In this document: positions 17,599 through 25,028 of the stretch, one piece after another
How positions within the stretch are numbered: position 1 is the first letter of the stretch
Layout: every line of letters begins with the position of its first letter
Assembly: GCF_903944925.1 (NCBI RefSeq)
Contig: NZ_CAJATU010000076.1
Location: forward strand, 1-64,000
Origin: an uncultured Rhodopila sp.
GTDB taxonomy: Bacteria; Pseudomonadota; Alphaproteobacteria; Acetobacterales; Acetobacteraceae
Direction: 5' to 3'
Length of the DNA: 64,000 nt
Made by a program: the position numbers and the translations under genes
Notes under the pieces: model-generated
Seen by the model: only the letters and a program-made list of their open reading frames with translations
Databases searched by the model: none
Told to the model about the DNA's origin: nothing

Positions 17599-17876
17599 GG
17601 CCGCTCCAGCCAATGCTCGAAGATTTCGATCAGCAGTTCGTCATCCGGCTTCGCCTCCGGCCAGATCGCGCCTTTGCGGAACCGGACATGATACAGCGGA
17701 CGGGTCTCCGCGGGCCGGGCGAACGCCAGGTCTTCGGGGTTGGGAAAGTCGCCGAGGTGGCGCACCACCTCTCCGGTCACGCCGCGCACGTAATGCGGCG
17801 TGCGGATATGCACCGGCCCGGCCGCCTCCGGCCATGCATCCTTCACCCGCACGGTCTCACCGGGAGCGAACATCAC
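17595..17876 (-). CDS. Nitrile hydratase beta subunit, C-terminal (SH3-like) half
   Basis: These 93 residues match the C-terminal barrel of nitrile hydratase beta chains: FAPGETVRVKD, GPVHIRTPHYVRGVTGEVVRHLG, and PLYHVRFRKGAIWPEA. In standard two-subunit enzymes this region is fused to the helical N-terminal half. Here it is a separate gene, as in thiocyanate hydrolase and three-subunit nitrile hydratases. It overlaps its neighbours by 4 nt on both sides, so the trio is translationally coupled. Confidence 0.85.
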   Translation of the reverse strand: MMFAPGETVRVKDAWPEAAGPVHIRTPHYVRGVTGEVVRHLGDFPNPEDLAFARPAETRPLYHVRFRKGAIWPEAKPDDELLIEIFEHWLERP

Positions 17877-18199
17877 GGCGCCTCCAGGGCAGCGCGCAGT
17901 TCGGCCTCCGTGAGAACCCCGCGCCGCAGCAGGTTATCGGTGATGGAGCGAATCCAGCGCTGGTAATAGCTCAGCCGGTGATACTCGGCTTCCGGGATCG
18001 CCTCGATCCCGCGCCGCAGTTCATCCACGGTCATCAGTTGCTTCGCCGACAGCAACTGGCGCAGCGCATCGACCTCCCGGTCGAAGTCGGTCAGGTCGTG
18101 CGGTTCGGTATCCACCGTCTCGCACATGTATTTGGCGGCACCGCCCATATCGTGGTGCGCCCGGCCGGTTTCCTTGCCCATGACGCGACGATAGCCCAT
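17873..18199 (-). CDS. Nitrile hydratase beta subunit, N-terminal half
   Basis: This 108-residue helical protein has DFDREVDALRQLLSAKQLMTVDELRRGIE, EYHRLSYYQRWIRSITDNLLRRGVLTEAEL in order, with the YYxxW and GVLTxxEL elements of the beta-chain N-domain. It could instead serve as an accessory/activator protein, which shares this fold, but the strict order and overlaps favour a structural subunit. The start is uncertain: ATG 18199 leaves only 10 bp to the divergent gene, so ATG 18181, 18148 or 18127 are possible. Confidence 0.75.
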   Translation of the reverse strand: MGYRRVMGKETGRAHHDMGGAAKYMCETVDTEPHDLTDFDREVDALRQLLSAKQLMTVDELRRGIEAIPEAEYHRLSYYQRWIRSITDNLLRRGVLTEAELRAALEAP

Positions 18200-18209
18200 C
18201 TTGTGCGAA

Positions 18210-18986
18210 ATGCCAGAGCATCTCCCTCCCCTGCTTTCCCCCTCCGATCCCTCTCCCGTCCGCGTCCTCCGCGACTCCGGCCGATCGGCGTTGTTTTTGA
18301 CGGCGGATCATGCCGGGCGGGCGATCCCGGCGGCGTTGGGCGATCTCGGCGTGTCGGAAGCCGAACGCCAGCGCCACATCGCCTGGGACATCGGCATCGC
18401 CGGGGTGACCGAGTGCCTGTGCGACCACCTGGACGCGACCGCGGTGTTCCAGACCTATTCGCGCCTGGTGATCGACTGCAACCGCGATCCGTCCTGGCCC
18501 AGCGCGATGCCGGAGATCAGCGAATACACCCCCATTCCCGGCAATATCGGCCTGACGGAGGACGCCAAGGCCGCCCGAGTCGCGGCGATCTTCAGCCCGT
18601 ATCACGACCGCATCCGCGCGCTGCTGGATGCGCGGGCGCACCGGCGCACCGTGCTGATCGCCATGCACAGCTTTACCGAATCGTTCAAAGGCGAAAGCCG
18701 CGCCATGCAGATCGGCGTGCTGTATGACAAGGACCCGAAGCTGGCGCTGATCCTGCTGGACCTGTTGCGCCGCGAAGGCGACCTGATCGTCGGCGACAAC
18801 GCGCCCTATGCGCTGGCCGAGGACAGCGACTTCAGCATCCCGTCGCACGGGCACCGGCGCGGCCTGCCGCATGTCGAAATCGAGATCCGCCAGGATTTGA
18901 TCGCCGAACCCGAGGGCCAGCGCGCCTGGGCCAGGCGCCTCGCCCGCCTGTTCACCGCCGCCGATGCCGCCTTGCAGGCCGCCTGA
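18210..18986 (+). CDS. N-formylglutamate amidohydrolase family protein
   Basis: A 258-residue zinc hydrolase of the HutG-like family, which deformylates N-formylglutamate in histidine breakdown or acts on similar amides. It shows ALFLTADHAGRAIPAAL at the N-terminus, the core HIAWDIGI, the arginine pair in YSRLVIDCNRDP, TVLIAMHSFTESFKG, and IPSHGHRRGLPHVEIEIRQDLI near the end. I chose ATG 18210 over a TTG at 18201. No other hut genes are near, so the substrate may differ. The next gene (nth) follows after 11 bp. Confidence 0.85.
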   Translation: MPEHLPPLLSPSDPSPVRVLRDSGRSALFLTADHAGRAIPAALGDLGVSEAERQRHIAWDIGIAGVTECLCDHLDATAVFQTYSRLVIDCNRDPSWPSAMPEISEYTPIPGNIGLTEDAKAARVAAIFSPYHDRIRALLDARAHRRTVLIAMHSFTESFKGESRAMQIGVLYDKDPKLALILLDLLRREGDLIVGDNAPYALAEDSDFSIPSHGHRRGLPHVEIEIRQDLIAEPEGQRAWARRLARLFTAADAALQAA

Positions 18987-18997
18987 GGACGCGACCG

Positions 18998-19687
18998 ATG
19001 CCGGCTGCGCCACGTAAGACCCCGCAAATGACCCGCGCCGAGGTGGCCGCCTTCATCGAAGCGCTGGCGGCGCACAATCCGGCGCCGGGATCGGAGCTGA
19101 GTTTCACCGATCCGTTCACCCTGCTGGTCGCGGTGGTGCTGTCGGCGCAGGCAACCGACCTGTCGGTGAACCGGGCCACCGTCAGCCTGTTCGCCGCCGC
19201 CCCGAATCCGGCCGCCATGGTGGCGCTCGGCGTTGACGGCGTGGCGACGCACATCCGCTCAATCGGCCTGTGGCAGACGAAGGCGCGCAACGTCGTCCAG
19301 CTTTCCCGCGAACTGGTGGAGAAGCACGGCGGTCAGGTGCCGCGCGACCGCACGGCGCTGGAAGCGCTGCCCGGTGTCGGCCGCAAGACCGCGAACGTCG
19401 TGCTGAACGTGGCGTTCGGCGAAAGTACCATGGCGGTGGACACCCACATCTTCCGCCTCGGCAACCGCACCGGCCTGGCCCCCGGCAAGACCCCGCGCGA
19501 GGTCGAGGACAGCCTGATCAAGCGAATCCCGGCCGATCGGCTGCGGGAGTCGCATCATTGGCTGATCCTGCATGGGCGGTATGTCTGCAAGGCGCGGCGC
19601 CCGGAATGCTGGCGCTGCGTCGCCGCCGCGCCATGCCGCTACCCCGACAAGTCGCCTGCCTCGGAACCGGCGCTTCAGGCCACCTGA
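18998..19687 (+). CDS. nth: Endonuclease III
   Basis: A 229-residue DNA glycosylase/AP lyase of base excision repair that removes oxidised pyrimidines. The helix-hairpin-helix is ALPGVGRKTANVVLN, with the catalytic Lys inside it. The catalytic Asp is in MAVDTHIFRLGNRTGL. The 4Fe-4S loop has the canonical spacing CKARRPECWRCVAAAPC (Cys-x6-Cys-x2-Cys-x5-Cys). It forms an operon with the amidohydrolase (11-bp gap). Its 3' end overlaps the convergent ACT-like gene by 13 nt. Confidence 0.96.
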   Translation: MPAAPRKTPQMTRAEVAAFIEALAAHNPAPGSELSFTDPFTLLVAVVLSAQATDLSVNRATVSLFAAAPNPAAMVALGVDGVATHIRSIGLWQTKARNVVQLSRELVEKHGGQVPRDRTALEALPGVGRKTANVVLNVAFGESTMAVDTHIFRLGNRTGLAPGKTPREVEDSLIKRIPADRLRESHHWLILHGRYVCKARRPECWRCVAAAPCRYPDKSPASEPALQAT

Positions 19688-19953
19688 CGCAGGTTGGTCC
19701 GCGTCACCCGGGTGACGCAGCGCACGCCCACCACCTGCCGCAGATTGCCTTCCACCACGTGCACGGCCTCGGCCGGCATCGCCTCCATGGCGATTTCCAC
19801 ATGCAACGTGTCGCCGGAGCGGTGCGACCACATCCGGTCGGGCACCAGATCGCGCTTCGCATAAGGCTGCAAAAGCCGGGGCAAAAGCCCCGGCGTGGGA
19901 TCGGCATCAAGCAGGAAACGGACGAAAACGGCGGAATTCATGTCATCGGACAT
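19675..19953 (-). CDS. ACT-domain-like small protein
   Basis: The 92-residue protein has the ACT rhythm: a strand (AVFVRFLLDADPTPGLLPRLLQP) leading to a helix, then DTLHVEIAMEAMP, a helix (AEAVHVVEGNLRQVVGV) and a last strand (RCVTRVTR). ACT modules bind amino acids; the short length recalls acetolactate synthase small subunits, but no ilv gene is near. ATG 19953 has TGGAG 9 nt upstream; ATG 19941 is the alternative. A G/C-rich hairpin (19995-20015) lies between it and the upstream DUF2125 gene. Confidence 0.65.
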   Translation of the reverse strand: MSDDMNSAVFVRFLLDADPTPGLLPRLLQPYAKRDLVPDRMWSHRSGDTLHVEIAMEAMPAEAVHVVEGNLRQVVGVRCVTRVTRTNLRQVA

Positions 19954-19994
19954 CGGGTCGCACTCCAGGCATTGAATCGAAAAGGCGGGATAAC

Positions 19995-20015
19995 CCCGGC
20001 TGCTAGGCAGCCGGG
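19995..20015 (-). terminator. Strong hairpin between DUF2125 gene and ACT-like gene
   Basis: Perfect 9-bp arms CCCGGCTGC and GCAGCCGGG enclose a 3-nt loop. On the minus strand it follows the DUF2125 stop at 20066 and precedes the ACT-like gene start at 19953. The downstream sequence has only a weak T tract, so it may be a partial terminator or an mRNA-stabilising structure. Confidence 0.4.
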
Positions 20016-20065
20016 CCGCTAATTCGAATGCTCTGGATCCCGTATCGCATGATGTATCTCTACCA

Positions 20066-21097
20066 CTATCGCGCCGGCCAGTCGAGTTCCGGGAGCCTCA
20101 CAAGCGGCACCTGACGCATAGAAAGCGTGCGATATTGAAGTGTCAATGGTACATCAACCTCCGGCGGCTCGTCCGTGTCGCTGGTGCCCGCCAACAGCGA
20201 CAGCACCGCCTTCGCCGCGATCGCCGCCGACTTCGTCAGCACACCGGCCGCCGCCAGACGATCGAGCGTGTCGGCATAGCCGACGATCCGCGCGTTGCCG
20301 CTGCCCATCGGCTGGAGCTGGTCATCCAGCGCCAGCGTGGCCGAGGCTGTCAGGCCCAGCGGCCCCCACCCCATTGCCAGATGGCCGATCTCCAGCGAGC
20401 CGCCGTTGTCTCGCCAGGTTCGCGCCTGCTCCGCGATATCGCCGGCCGGCGGGAACGGGCCGTTCAGCCGTCCCTCCGCCGACAGCGACGAGATGTTGCG
20501 GCCGAGCGCCCATCGAAAGCCGGACGGCAGCTCGATCGCTTCGGCGCTGGTTGTGAAGACGATCCCGTCATTGGCGCCGCCGGCCAGGGCAACCCGGGCC
20601 GTGAGCAGTCCCGCCGTCACGTGCCACGGGCCGGAGGCCGGTTCGGCGCGCAAGCCGCTCGCCCGCAGGGTGAAGGATGCGGCGACATCCTGCCCCAGCG
20701 GCACCGCCGCCGCCATCGTGTCGCCGGTGACAACGGTGTCCGGCACCGTGCCAATGCGCAGGTGCTGCGGACCGTGGAACGAGACATCGACATCGGTGGG
20801 AAGATACAGCGGGACCGACAGCGTCAGGCCGGACGAGCTCCACTCGAACGCCCCTGGCAGGTCGCTGCCCGTGTGCTTCATGTGCAGGCTCGGCACTGTG
20901 ACGGTCGCGGCCCTGGGCCAACCGCCAAGCGCGGCGGGACCGGACTCGATCTCCCAACCCTGCGACCGCTGCGCCGCAATCCAGTCCTTCAAGCCGCCCC
21001 GCAACCGGTCGGACGCCATCCGCCAGTAGACGATATCGGCGGCCAGCAGAACGGCGGGCACGGCTGCCAGGACAATCCAATATCGACCGCGCATCAT
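20066..21097 (-). CDS. DUF2125 domain protein, membrane-anchored
   Basis: A 343-residue protein with an N-terminal membrane anchor (YWIVLAAVPAVLLAADIVYW) and a long beta-rich periplasmic region. The sequence W(R)MASDRLRGGLKDWIAAQRSQGWEIESGPAALGGWP is the standard opening of DUF2125 proteins of alphaproteobacteria, and strands such as VPSLHMKH and LTLSVPLYLPTDVDVSFHG follow. The function of the family is unknown; its shape recalls AsmA-like envelope proteins (inference). It is monocistronic, with a hairpin downstream. Confidence 0.8.
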   Translation of the reverse strand: MMRGRYWIVLAAVPAVLLAADIVYWRMASDRLRGGLKDWIAAQRSQGWEIESGPAALGGWPRAATVTVPSLHMKHTGSDLPGAFEWSSSGLTLSVPLYLPTDVDVSFHGPQHLRIGTVPDTVVTGDTMAAAVPLGQDVAASFTLRASGLRAEPASGPWHVTAGLLTARVALAGGANDGIVFTTSAEAIELPSGFRWALGRNISSLSAEGRLNGPFPPAGDIAEQARTWRDNGGSLEIGHLAMGWGPLGLTASATLALDDQLQPMGSGNARIVGYADTLDRLAAAGVLTKSAAIAAKAVLSLLAGTSDTDEPPEVDVPLTLQYRTLSMRQVPLVRLPELDWPAR

Positions 21098-21333
21098 GCC
21101 TCGATCCAGGGTATCATGTTATCGTTCGACATTGAGCCGTGCTGTCGGAATGCCGCAGGTGCGAACTAAACTGTTGCGGTCCGGACAACTCGCAGGCCAA
21201 TTCTGCATTTTTCATCCCCGGGCGAGCCAGCCCCTTGAAATCGCAAGAATTCTCTTATAGGGCCATAGAAAACAACTGGTTACAGAGCAATCTTCACGTG
21301 ATCGGACGCTAGACCAAATATCACTCCACAGAG

Positions 21334-21342
21334 TTATCCACA
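21334..21342 (+). other. Isolated DnaA-box sequence
   Basis: TTATCCACA, a perfect match to the DnaA consensus, lies in the AT-richer gap 21098-21345 between the DUF2125 gene and plsC. I see only this one clear box and no AT-rich unwinding element with box clusters, so it is probably not an origin. It might be a regulatory DnaA site or chance. Confidence 0.3.
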
Positions 21343-21345
21343 GCT

Positions 21346-22068
21346 TTATACCGATTGTGACGTATCGAGCTCCCGGCGATCATCCAGTGCACCCATTGCC
21401 TGCTCCAGAGCCCGGGCCAAGGCCGGCCGATCGGCCGTGGGCGGGATTGGATTTCCTACCACGATGTGGATCGTGCCCGGCCTTTTACGAAACGCCCGCC
21501 GCCCCCAGCATAGCCCCGAATCGGTCGCCACCGGGATGATCGGCAACCCCGTGCGCGTCGCCAACGCCAGGATTCCGGATTGCATCCCGCCCGGCTTGCC
21601 CGGCTCGCTGCGCGTGCCTTCCGGGAAGATCACGATCTGCATGCCCTCCCGCACGGCACGATCCGACTCGCGCAGCAGCCTGCGAATGGCGGACGCACCG
21701 GCATCGCGGTCGATCGGGATCATCCGCGCCGCCGCGATCAGGCTGCCGAACAACGGAATGCGCATCAACTCGTGCTTGAGGACGTAGCAGCACCGCGGCA
21801 CCAGGGTCAGCCAGACGAACGTGTCGAATGCCGACTGGTGACGCGAGGAAATCAGCGCGGCACCCGGCGCAATGCGGTCCAGGCCGATCACTTCCACTCG
21901 AATGCCGCAGATGATCCGCGCCGCAAACACCAGCGTATGCGCCCACGCCACGGCCATGGCCATGACGCGCGGCGGGCTGACCAGCCGCACGACCGTCGCA
22001 GCCAGTACATAGAAAAAGGTCGTCGCGAAGAACACGACGTTGAACAATGCGGAACGCAGCATGATCAT
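21346..22068 (-). CDS. plsC: 1-acyl-sn-glycerol-3-phosphate acyltransferase (PlsC family)
   Basis: The 240-residue membrane enzyme acylates lysophosphatidate in phospholipid synthesis. The HX4D motif is in ISSRHQSAFDTFVW, the acceptor-binding block is VIFPEGTRSEPG, and LPIIPVATDSG is motif IV. An N-terminal membrane segment runs through FNVVFFATTFFYVLAATVVRL. The ATG at 22068 overlaps the stop of the ydcF-like gene (ATGA). It is the last gene of the ftsE-ftsX-ydcF-plsC chain. Confidence 0.92.
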   Translation of the reverse strand: MIMLRSALFNVVFFATTFFYVLAATVVRLVSPPRVMAMAVAWAHTLVFAARIICGIRVEVIGLDRIAPGAALISSRHQSAFDTFVWLTLVPRCCYVLKHELMRIPLFGSLIAAARMIPIDRDAGASAIRRLLRESDRAVREGMQIVIFPEGTRSEPGKPGGMQSGILALATRTGLPIIPVATDSGLCWGRRAFRKRPGTIHIVVGNPIPPTADRPALARALEQAMGALDDRRELDTSQSV

Positions 22069-22700
22069 GCTTCGGATCCCGATCCCGGATGAAGCGCGGC
22101 CGGCGCCTCGCGATGCGGCAGCCACGCCGACAGGCCGGATACGGCCAGCAGATATTTGGCGAATTCCTGCATCTCGAGCTTCACCCCCGGCGCATGATCC
22201 GCCTCGGCGCCCGCTTGCGGCTGCACCGGCAGGGGAAACAGGCGGACATCCGGCAAGGCCCGGCGCAGTTCCGCCATCGCGCGCGGCATGTGCCAGCCGG
22301 CGGTCACGACGATCAAGGAGCCGATGCGGTTTTGCGCCACCCAGTTCGCCGTCTCCGCCGCATTGCCGAGGGTCGAGGCGGCCTCCCGCCCCAGCGTGAT
22401 GCGCGCCGCCAGGGCCGCGGTATCGACTCCGGCCCGCCGCCCCAGCGTCGTCAGCTCCGTTCCCCCGCCGATCCCGCTCAGCAGCAGCCGATCGGCGTGG
22501 TCTTCGGCGAGGAGGTGGAGGGCAAGTTCAACCCGGCCGGCGCCGCCTGTCAGGGCGACGATCCCGTCGGCATGCGGCGGCGGCGGTTCGGCCCGGCGCG
22601 CCGCGATCTGCACGAACCAGAGAAACCCCGCGCCCCAGGCCACGGTCACCGCAACCGCCAGCGCCGCCAGCCAGCCGGATGCGAGGCGGGTGCGGGTCAC
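22065..22700 (-). CDS. YdcF/DUF218 family envelope protein
   Basis: A 211-residue protein with one N-terminal membrane segment (WLAALAVAVTVAWGAGFLWFV) and a DUF218 domain: DGIVALTGGAGRVELALHLL, RLLLSGIGGG, LGREAASTLGNAAETANWV, and LIVVTAGWHMPRAMAELRRALPDV. Family members such as SanA, ElyC and YdcF work in envelope biogenesis. GTG 22700 overlaps the ftsX stop (GTGA), so the frame upstream of it is discarded. Its place between ftsX and plsC suggests a link between division and envelope synthesis. Confidence 0.85.
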   Translation of the reverse strand: MTRTRLASGWLAALAVAVTVAWGAGFLWFVQIAARRAEPPPPHADGIVALTGGAGRVELALHLLAEDHADRLLLSGIGGGTELTTLGRRAGVDTAALAARITLGREAASTLGNAAETANWVAQNRIGSLIVVTAGWHMPRAMAELRRALPDVRLFPLPVQPQAGAEADHAPGVKLEMQEFAKYLLAVSGLSAWLPHREAPAALHPGSGSEA

Positions 22701-23629
22701 GGCAGCCGCCTCAGCCAGCGCCGGACGGCACTCTGCGCGGTAACGAAGCCGATGGCGGCGGCGCCGACGGGCAGACAAGGCAGGGCAAACCACAGCGCCG
22801 GCGGCAACGTTGCCAGCGCATCTTGCAGCGGCATGCCGCTATCGTTCGGCGGCCCGGCGAATGGGGCTGCCATCCGCCCCAGGGTCAGCAGCACCGGCAA
22901 CGCCACCACCGCCCCTAGCGCCGCGCCGACGGCGGCCAGCATGGTAGCGCGCGCGGCGAAGCGGCCGGCGATGTAGCGGTCGGTCGCACCCAGGCCGTGC
23001 ACGATCTCGATCGCCTCGCGCCGCGCCGCGAGGCCCGCGCGCGTCGCCACGGCGATCACCGCCGCCGCAACCCCCGCGACCATCAGCAACGCCAGGCCGG
23101 CGCAAGCCTGCAGGCTGCGCGCCAGCACCGACAGCCGCCGGATCCAAACCCCGTGATCCTCGATCACCGTGCCGGGCGCGACGGCCGAAACCCGGCCGGC
23201 CAGCGGATCGAGATCCATCACCGCGTTGGTCAGGTGCACCGCGATCACCGCCGGAATCGGAATCGCCACCCGGCCCGCGCCCGCTCCCAGCCAGGGCTTC
23301 AGCAGATCGGTCAATTCCTGGTCGGTTAGCGCGTGCGCCGAGGCCACGCCCGGCGTCCCGGTCAGCAGCGCCAGCACCGAGGCCAGCCGCGTGCCCCCCC
23401 GCGTGGCCTCCCCTTGCGCCGGCCGATCGGCTGGTTGCGGCACCTGCACCGTCAGCGCGGCGCCCGCACCCTCCTGCCAATGCCGCGCCAGCGCCGCGGA
23501 ACCGAACCAGCCGGCCATGGCCAGCGCCGCCAGGAACGCCATCGCCGCCACCAGCAGCGGCAGCATGCGGTCCGACATCGCCCGCCGCAGGCCGAGTTCG
23601 TCGAAGCGCGAAGGCCGCAGCGAGATCAC
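22697..23629 (-). CDS. ftsX: Cell division protein FtsX
   Basis: The 310-residue permease-like partner of FtsE. FtsEX controls septal peptidoglycan hydrolases at the division site. It has a cytoplasmic N-terminus, a membrane segment (LPLLVAAMAFLAALAMAGWFG), a periplasmic loop to about residue 170, then three more segments including LALLMVAGVAAAVIAVATRAGL and MLAAVGAALGAVVALPVLL. The cytoplasmic coupling stretch REAIEIVHGLGATDRYIAGRF is the classic FtsX signature. It overlaps ftsE and the ydcF-like gene by 4 nt each. Confidence 0.9.
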   Translation of the reverse strand: MISLRPSRFDELGLRRAMSDRMLPLLVAAMAFLAALAMAGWFGSAALARHWQEGAGAALTVQVPQPADRPAQGEATRGGTRLASVLALLTGTPGVASAHALTDQELTDLLKPWLGAGAGRVAIPIPAVIAVHLTNAVMDLDPLAGRVSAVAPGTVIEDHGVWIRRLSVLARSLQACAGLALLMVAGVAAAVIAVATRAGLAARREAIEIVHGLGATDRYIAGRFAARATMLAAVGAALGAVVALPVLLTLGRMAAPFAGPPNDSGMPLQDALATLPPALWFALPCLPVGAAAIGFVTAQSAVRRWLRRLP

Positions 23630-24324
23630 AGCGCCTCTCCCTCGCCGCCGACGAGCCGCCCCGCGGCGATGCGCAGGGCGGGCGCCGGATGCCGCGCCAC
23701 CAGGGACTCATTATGGGTCGCGACGATGACCGTGGTGCCGATGCGGTTCAGCTCCTTAAACAGCTGCATCAGCCGTTCGGCCTGGCCGTCATCCAGGTTG
23801 CCCGTCGGCTCGTCCGCCAGCAGCAAGGCCGGGCGGGTGATCACCGCGCGGGCGATGGCGACGCGCTGCTGCTCGCCGCCCGACAGCGCCGCGGGCCTCG
23901 CCTCGAGGTAGCGGAACAGTCCGACCCAGCGCATCAGCTCGGTGACGTCGGCGCGGACCTGGCCCTCGGGGCGGCCGGCGATGCGCAGCGGCAGGGCGAC
24001 GTTGTCGAACGCCGACAAATGCGGCAGCAGCCGAAAGTCCTGGAACACCACGCCGATGCGGCGGCGCAGCACCGGCAGCGTGCGGCGCGGCGCTGTGGCC
24101 ACGTCGGTGCCCAGCAGGCTGAGCCGCCCGCGCGTCGGCCGCACCGCGAGATACATCAGGCGCAGCAGGCTGGTCTTGCCGGCACCGGACGGCCCGAGCA
24201 GCCAGCGGAACGCGCCGGCCTCCAGCCGGAAGGTGATGTCGTGCAGCACCTCCGGCCCGGGCGCGCCGCCCGGGCCGGTGCCGCTATGGCCGTAGCGCAG
24301 ACCGACCGTTTCGAATCTCAGCAT
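23626..24324 (-). CDS. ftsE: Cell division ATP-binding protein FtsE
   Basis: The 232-residue ABC ATPase of the FtsEX complex. Walker A is GPSGAGKTSLLRLMYL, the Q-loop is VVFQDFRLLPHL, the signature is LSGGEQQRVAIARAV, Walker B is LLLADEPTGNLD, and the switch His is in VIVATHNESLV. The opening MLRFETVGLRYG is normal. It is the first gene of the operon and diverges from the zinc-ribbon gene, with 116 bp between. Confidence 0.95.
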   Translation of the reverse strand: MLRFETVGLRYGHSGTGPGGAPGPEVLHDITFRLEAGAFRWLLGPSGAGKTSLLRLMYLAVRPTRGRLSLLGTDVATAPRRTLPVLRRRIGVVFQDFRLLPHLSAFDNVALPLRIAGRPEGQVRADVTELMRWVGLFRYLEARPAALSGGEQQRVAIARAVITRPALLLADEPTGNLDDGQAERLMQLFKELNRIGTTVIVATHNESLVARHPAPALRIAAGRLVGGEGEAL

Positions 24325-24440
24325 TGGCGCGGTTTAACCGATGTCACCGAGTCTGGCCATTTCGCGTTGATCGGCAAAACTCTTTTGCGACATCGGCAGC
24401 CATCCCCGTTATGATCCGTGGTGCATCATAACGGGTTTCC

Positions 24441-24854
24441 ATGCAGATTGCCTGCCCAAGCTGCGCCGCCACCTACGAAGTCCCCGCCGACCGCCTGAAG
24501 CCCGGCCGCCCGGTGCGCTGCTCGGCCTGCGGCGCCGAATGGAAGCCCGCGCCGGAGGCCGAACCCGAACCGCTGCCGGAAGCCGCCGAACCGCCACCGG
24601 CTGAACCGGCCCCACCGGCAACGCCGGTGCTGACCGCGATCGAGCGGCTGGCGGCCGAACCGTCGCCGCCGCCCCGCTCGCCCGCATTGCTGGCGGCCTG
24701 GGTGTTGTCCATCCTGCTGCTGGGCGCCGCCGGCGTTTCGGCGGTTGTCTGGCGGGCGGATATCGTGCGACTATGGCCGCCGAGCAGCCGTATCCTGGCG
24801 ATGTTCGACCGCATGCCCGAAAAACCGGCACTCATCTCCGGCAAGAATCCGTAA
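24441..24854 (+). CDS. MJ0042-type zinc-ribbon membrane protein
   Basis: A 137-residue protein with an N-terminal zinc ribbon (MQIACPSCAATYEVPADRL, then VRCSACGAEW), the MJ0042/zinc_ribbon_5 pattern. It has a Pro/Glu/Ala-rich linker of about 50 residues, one membrane segment (LLAAWVLSILLLGAAGVSAVVW) and a short C-terminus. Such proteins often sit beside ftsEX in alphaproteobacteria; their function is not established. Confidence 0.85.
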   Translation: MQIACPSCAATYEVPADRLKPGRPVRCSACGAEWKPAPEAEPEPLPEAAEPPPAEPAPPATPVLTAIERLAAEPSPPPRSPALLAAWVLSILLLGAAGVSAVVWRADIVRLWPPSSRILAMFDRMPEKPALISGKNP

Positions 24855-24951
24855 TGAAATGCCTCGTAACCGGGCATCGCCTGCAAATTCGTCACATCCC
24901 CGTGGGAAATGTTTGAAAATCCCCCTCTGGCCGCCGGAAACATGATGTCAT

Positions 24952-24976
24952 GCCGAGCAAACTGTTGAAGCTCGGC
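24952..24976. other. Hairpin in the leader of glgP
   Basis: Perfect 7-bp arms GCCGAGC and GCTCGGC enclose an 11-nt loop, 52 bp before the glgP start. It could be the end of the upstream gene's transcript or part of the glgP leader; there is no T tract. Confidence 0.3.
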
Positions 24977-25028
24977 TTGCAAACATGCTCTTTTGAGGCG
25001 GACAGGGATCGCAAAAAGGTGAAGAAAA

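Noticed and set aside
19876-19895. Hairpin GCCGGGGC/GCCCCGGC as a terminator
   Set aside because: It lies inside the ACT-like coding region and codes a Pro/Gly/Leu stretch; no T tract follows.
21334-21342. Replication origin at the DnaA box
   Set aside because: Only one clear TTATCCACA, no box cluster, and no dnaA, dnaN, hemE or parAB nearby.
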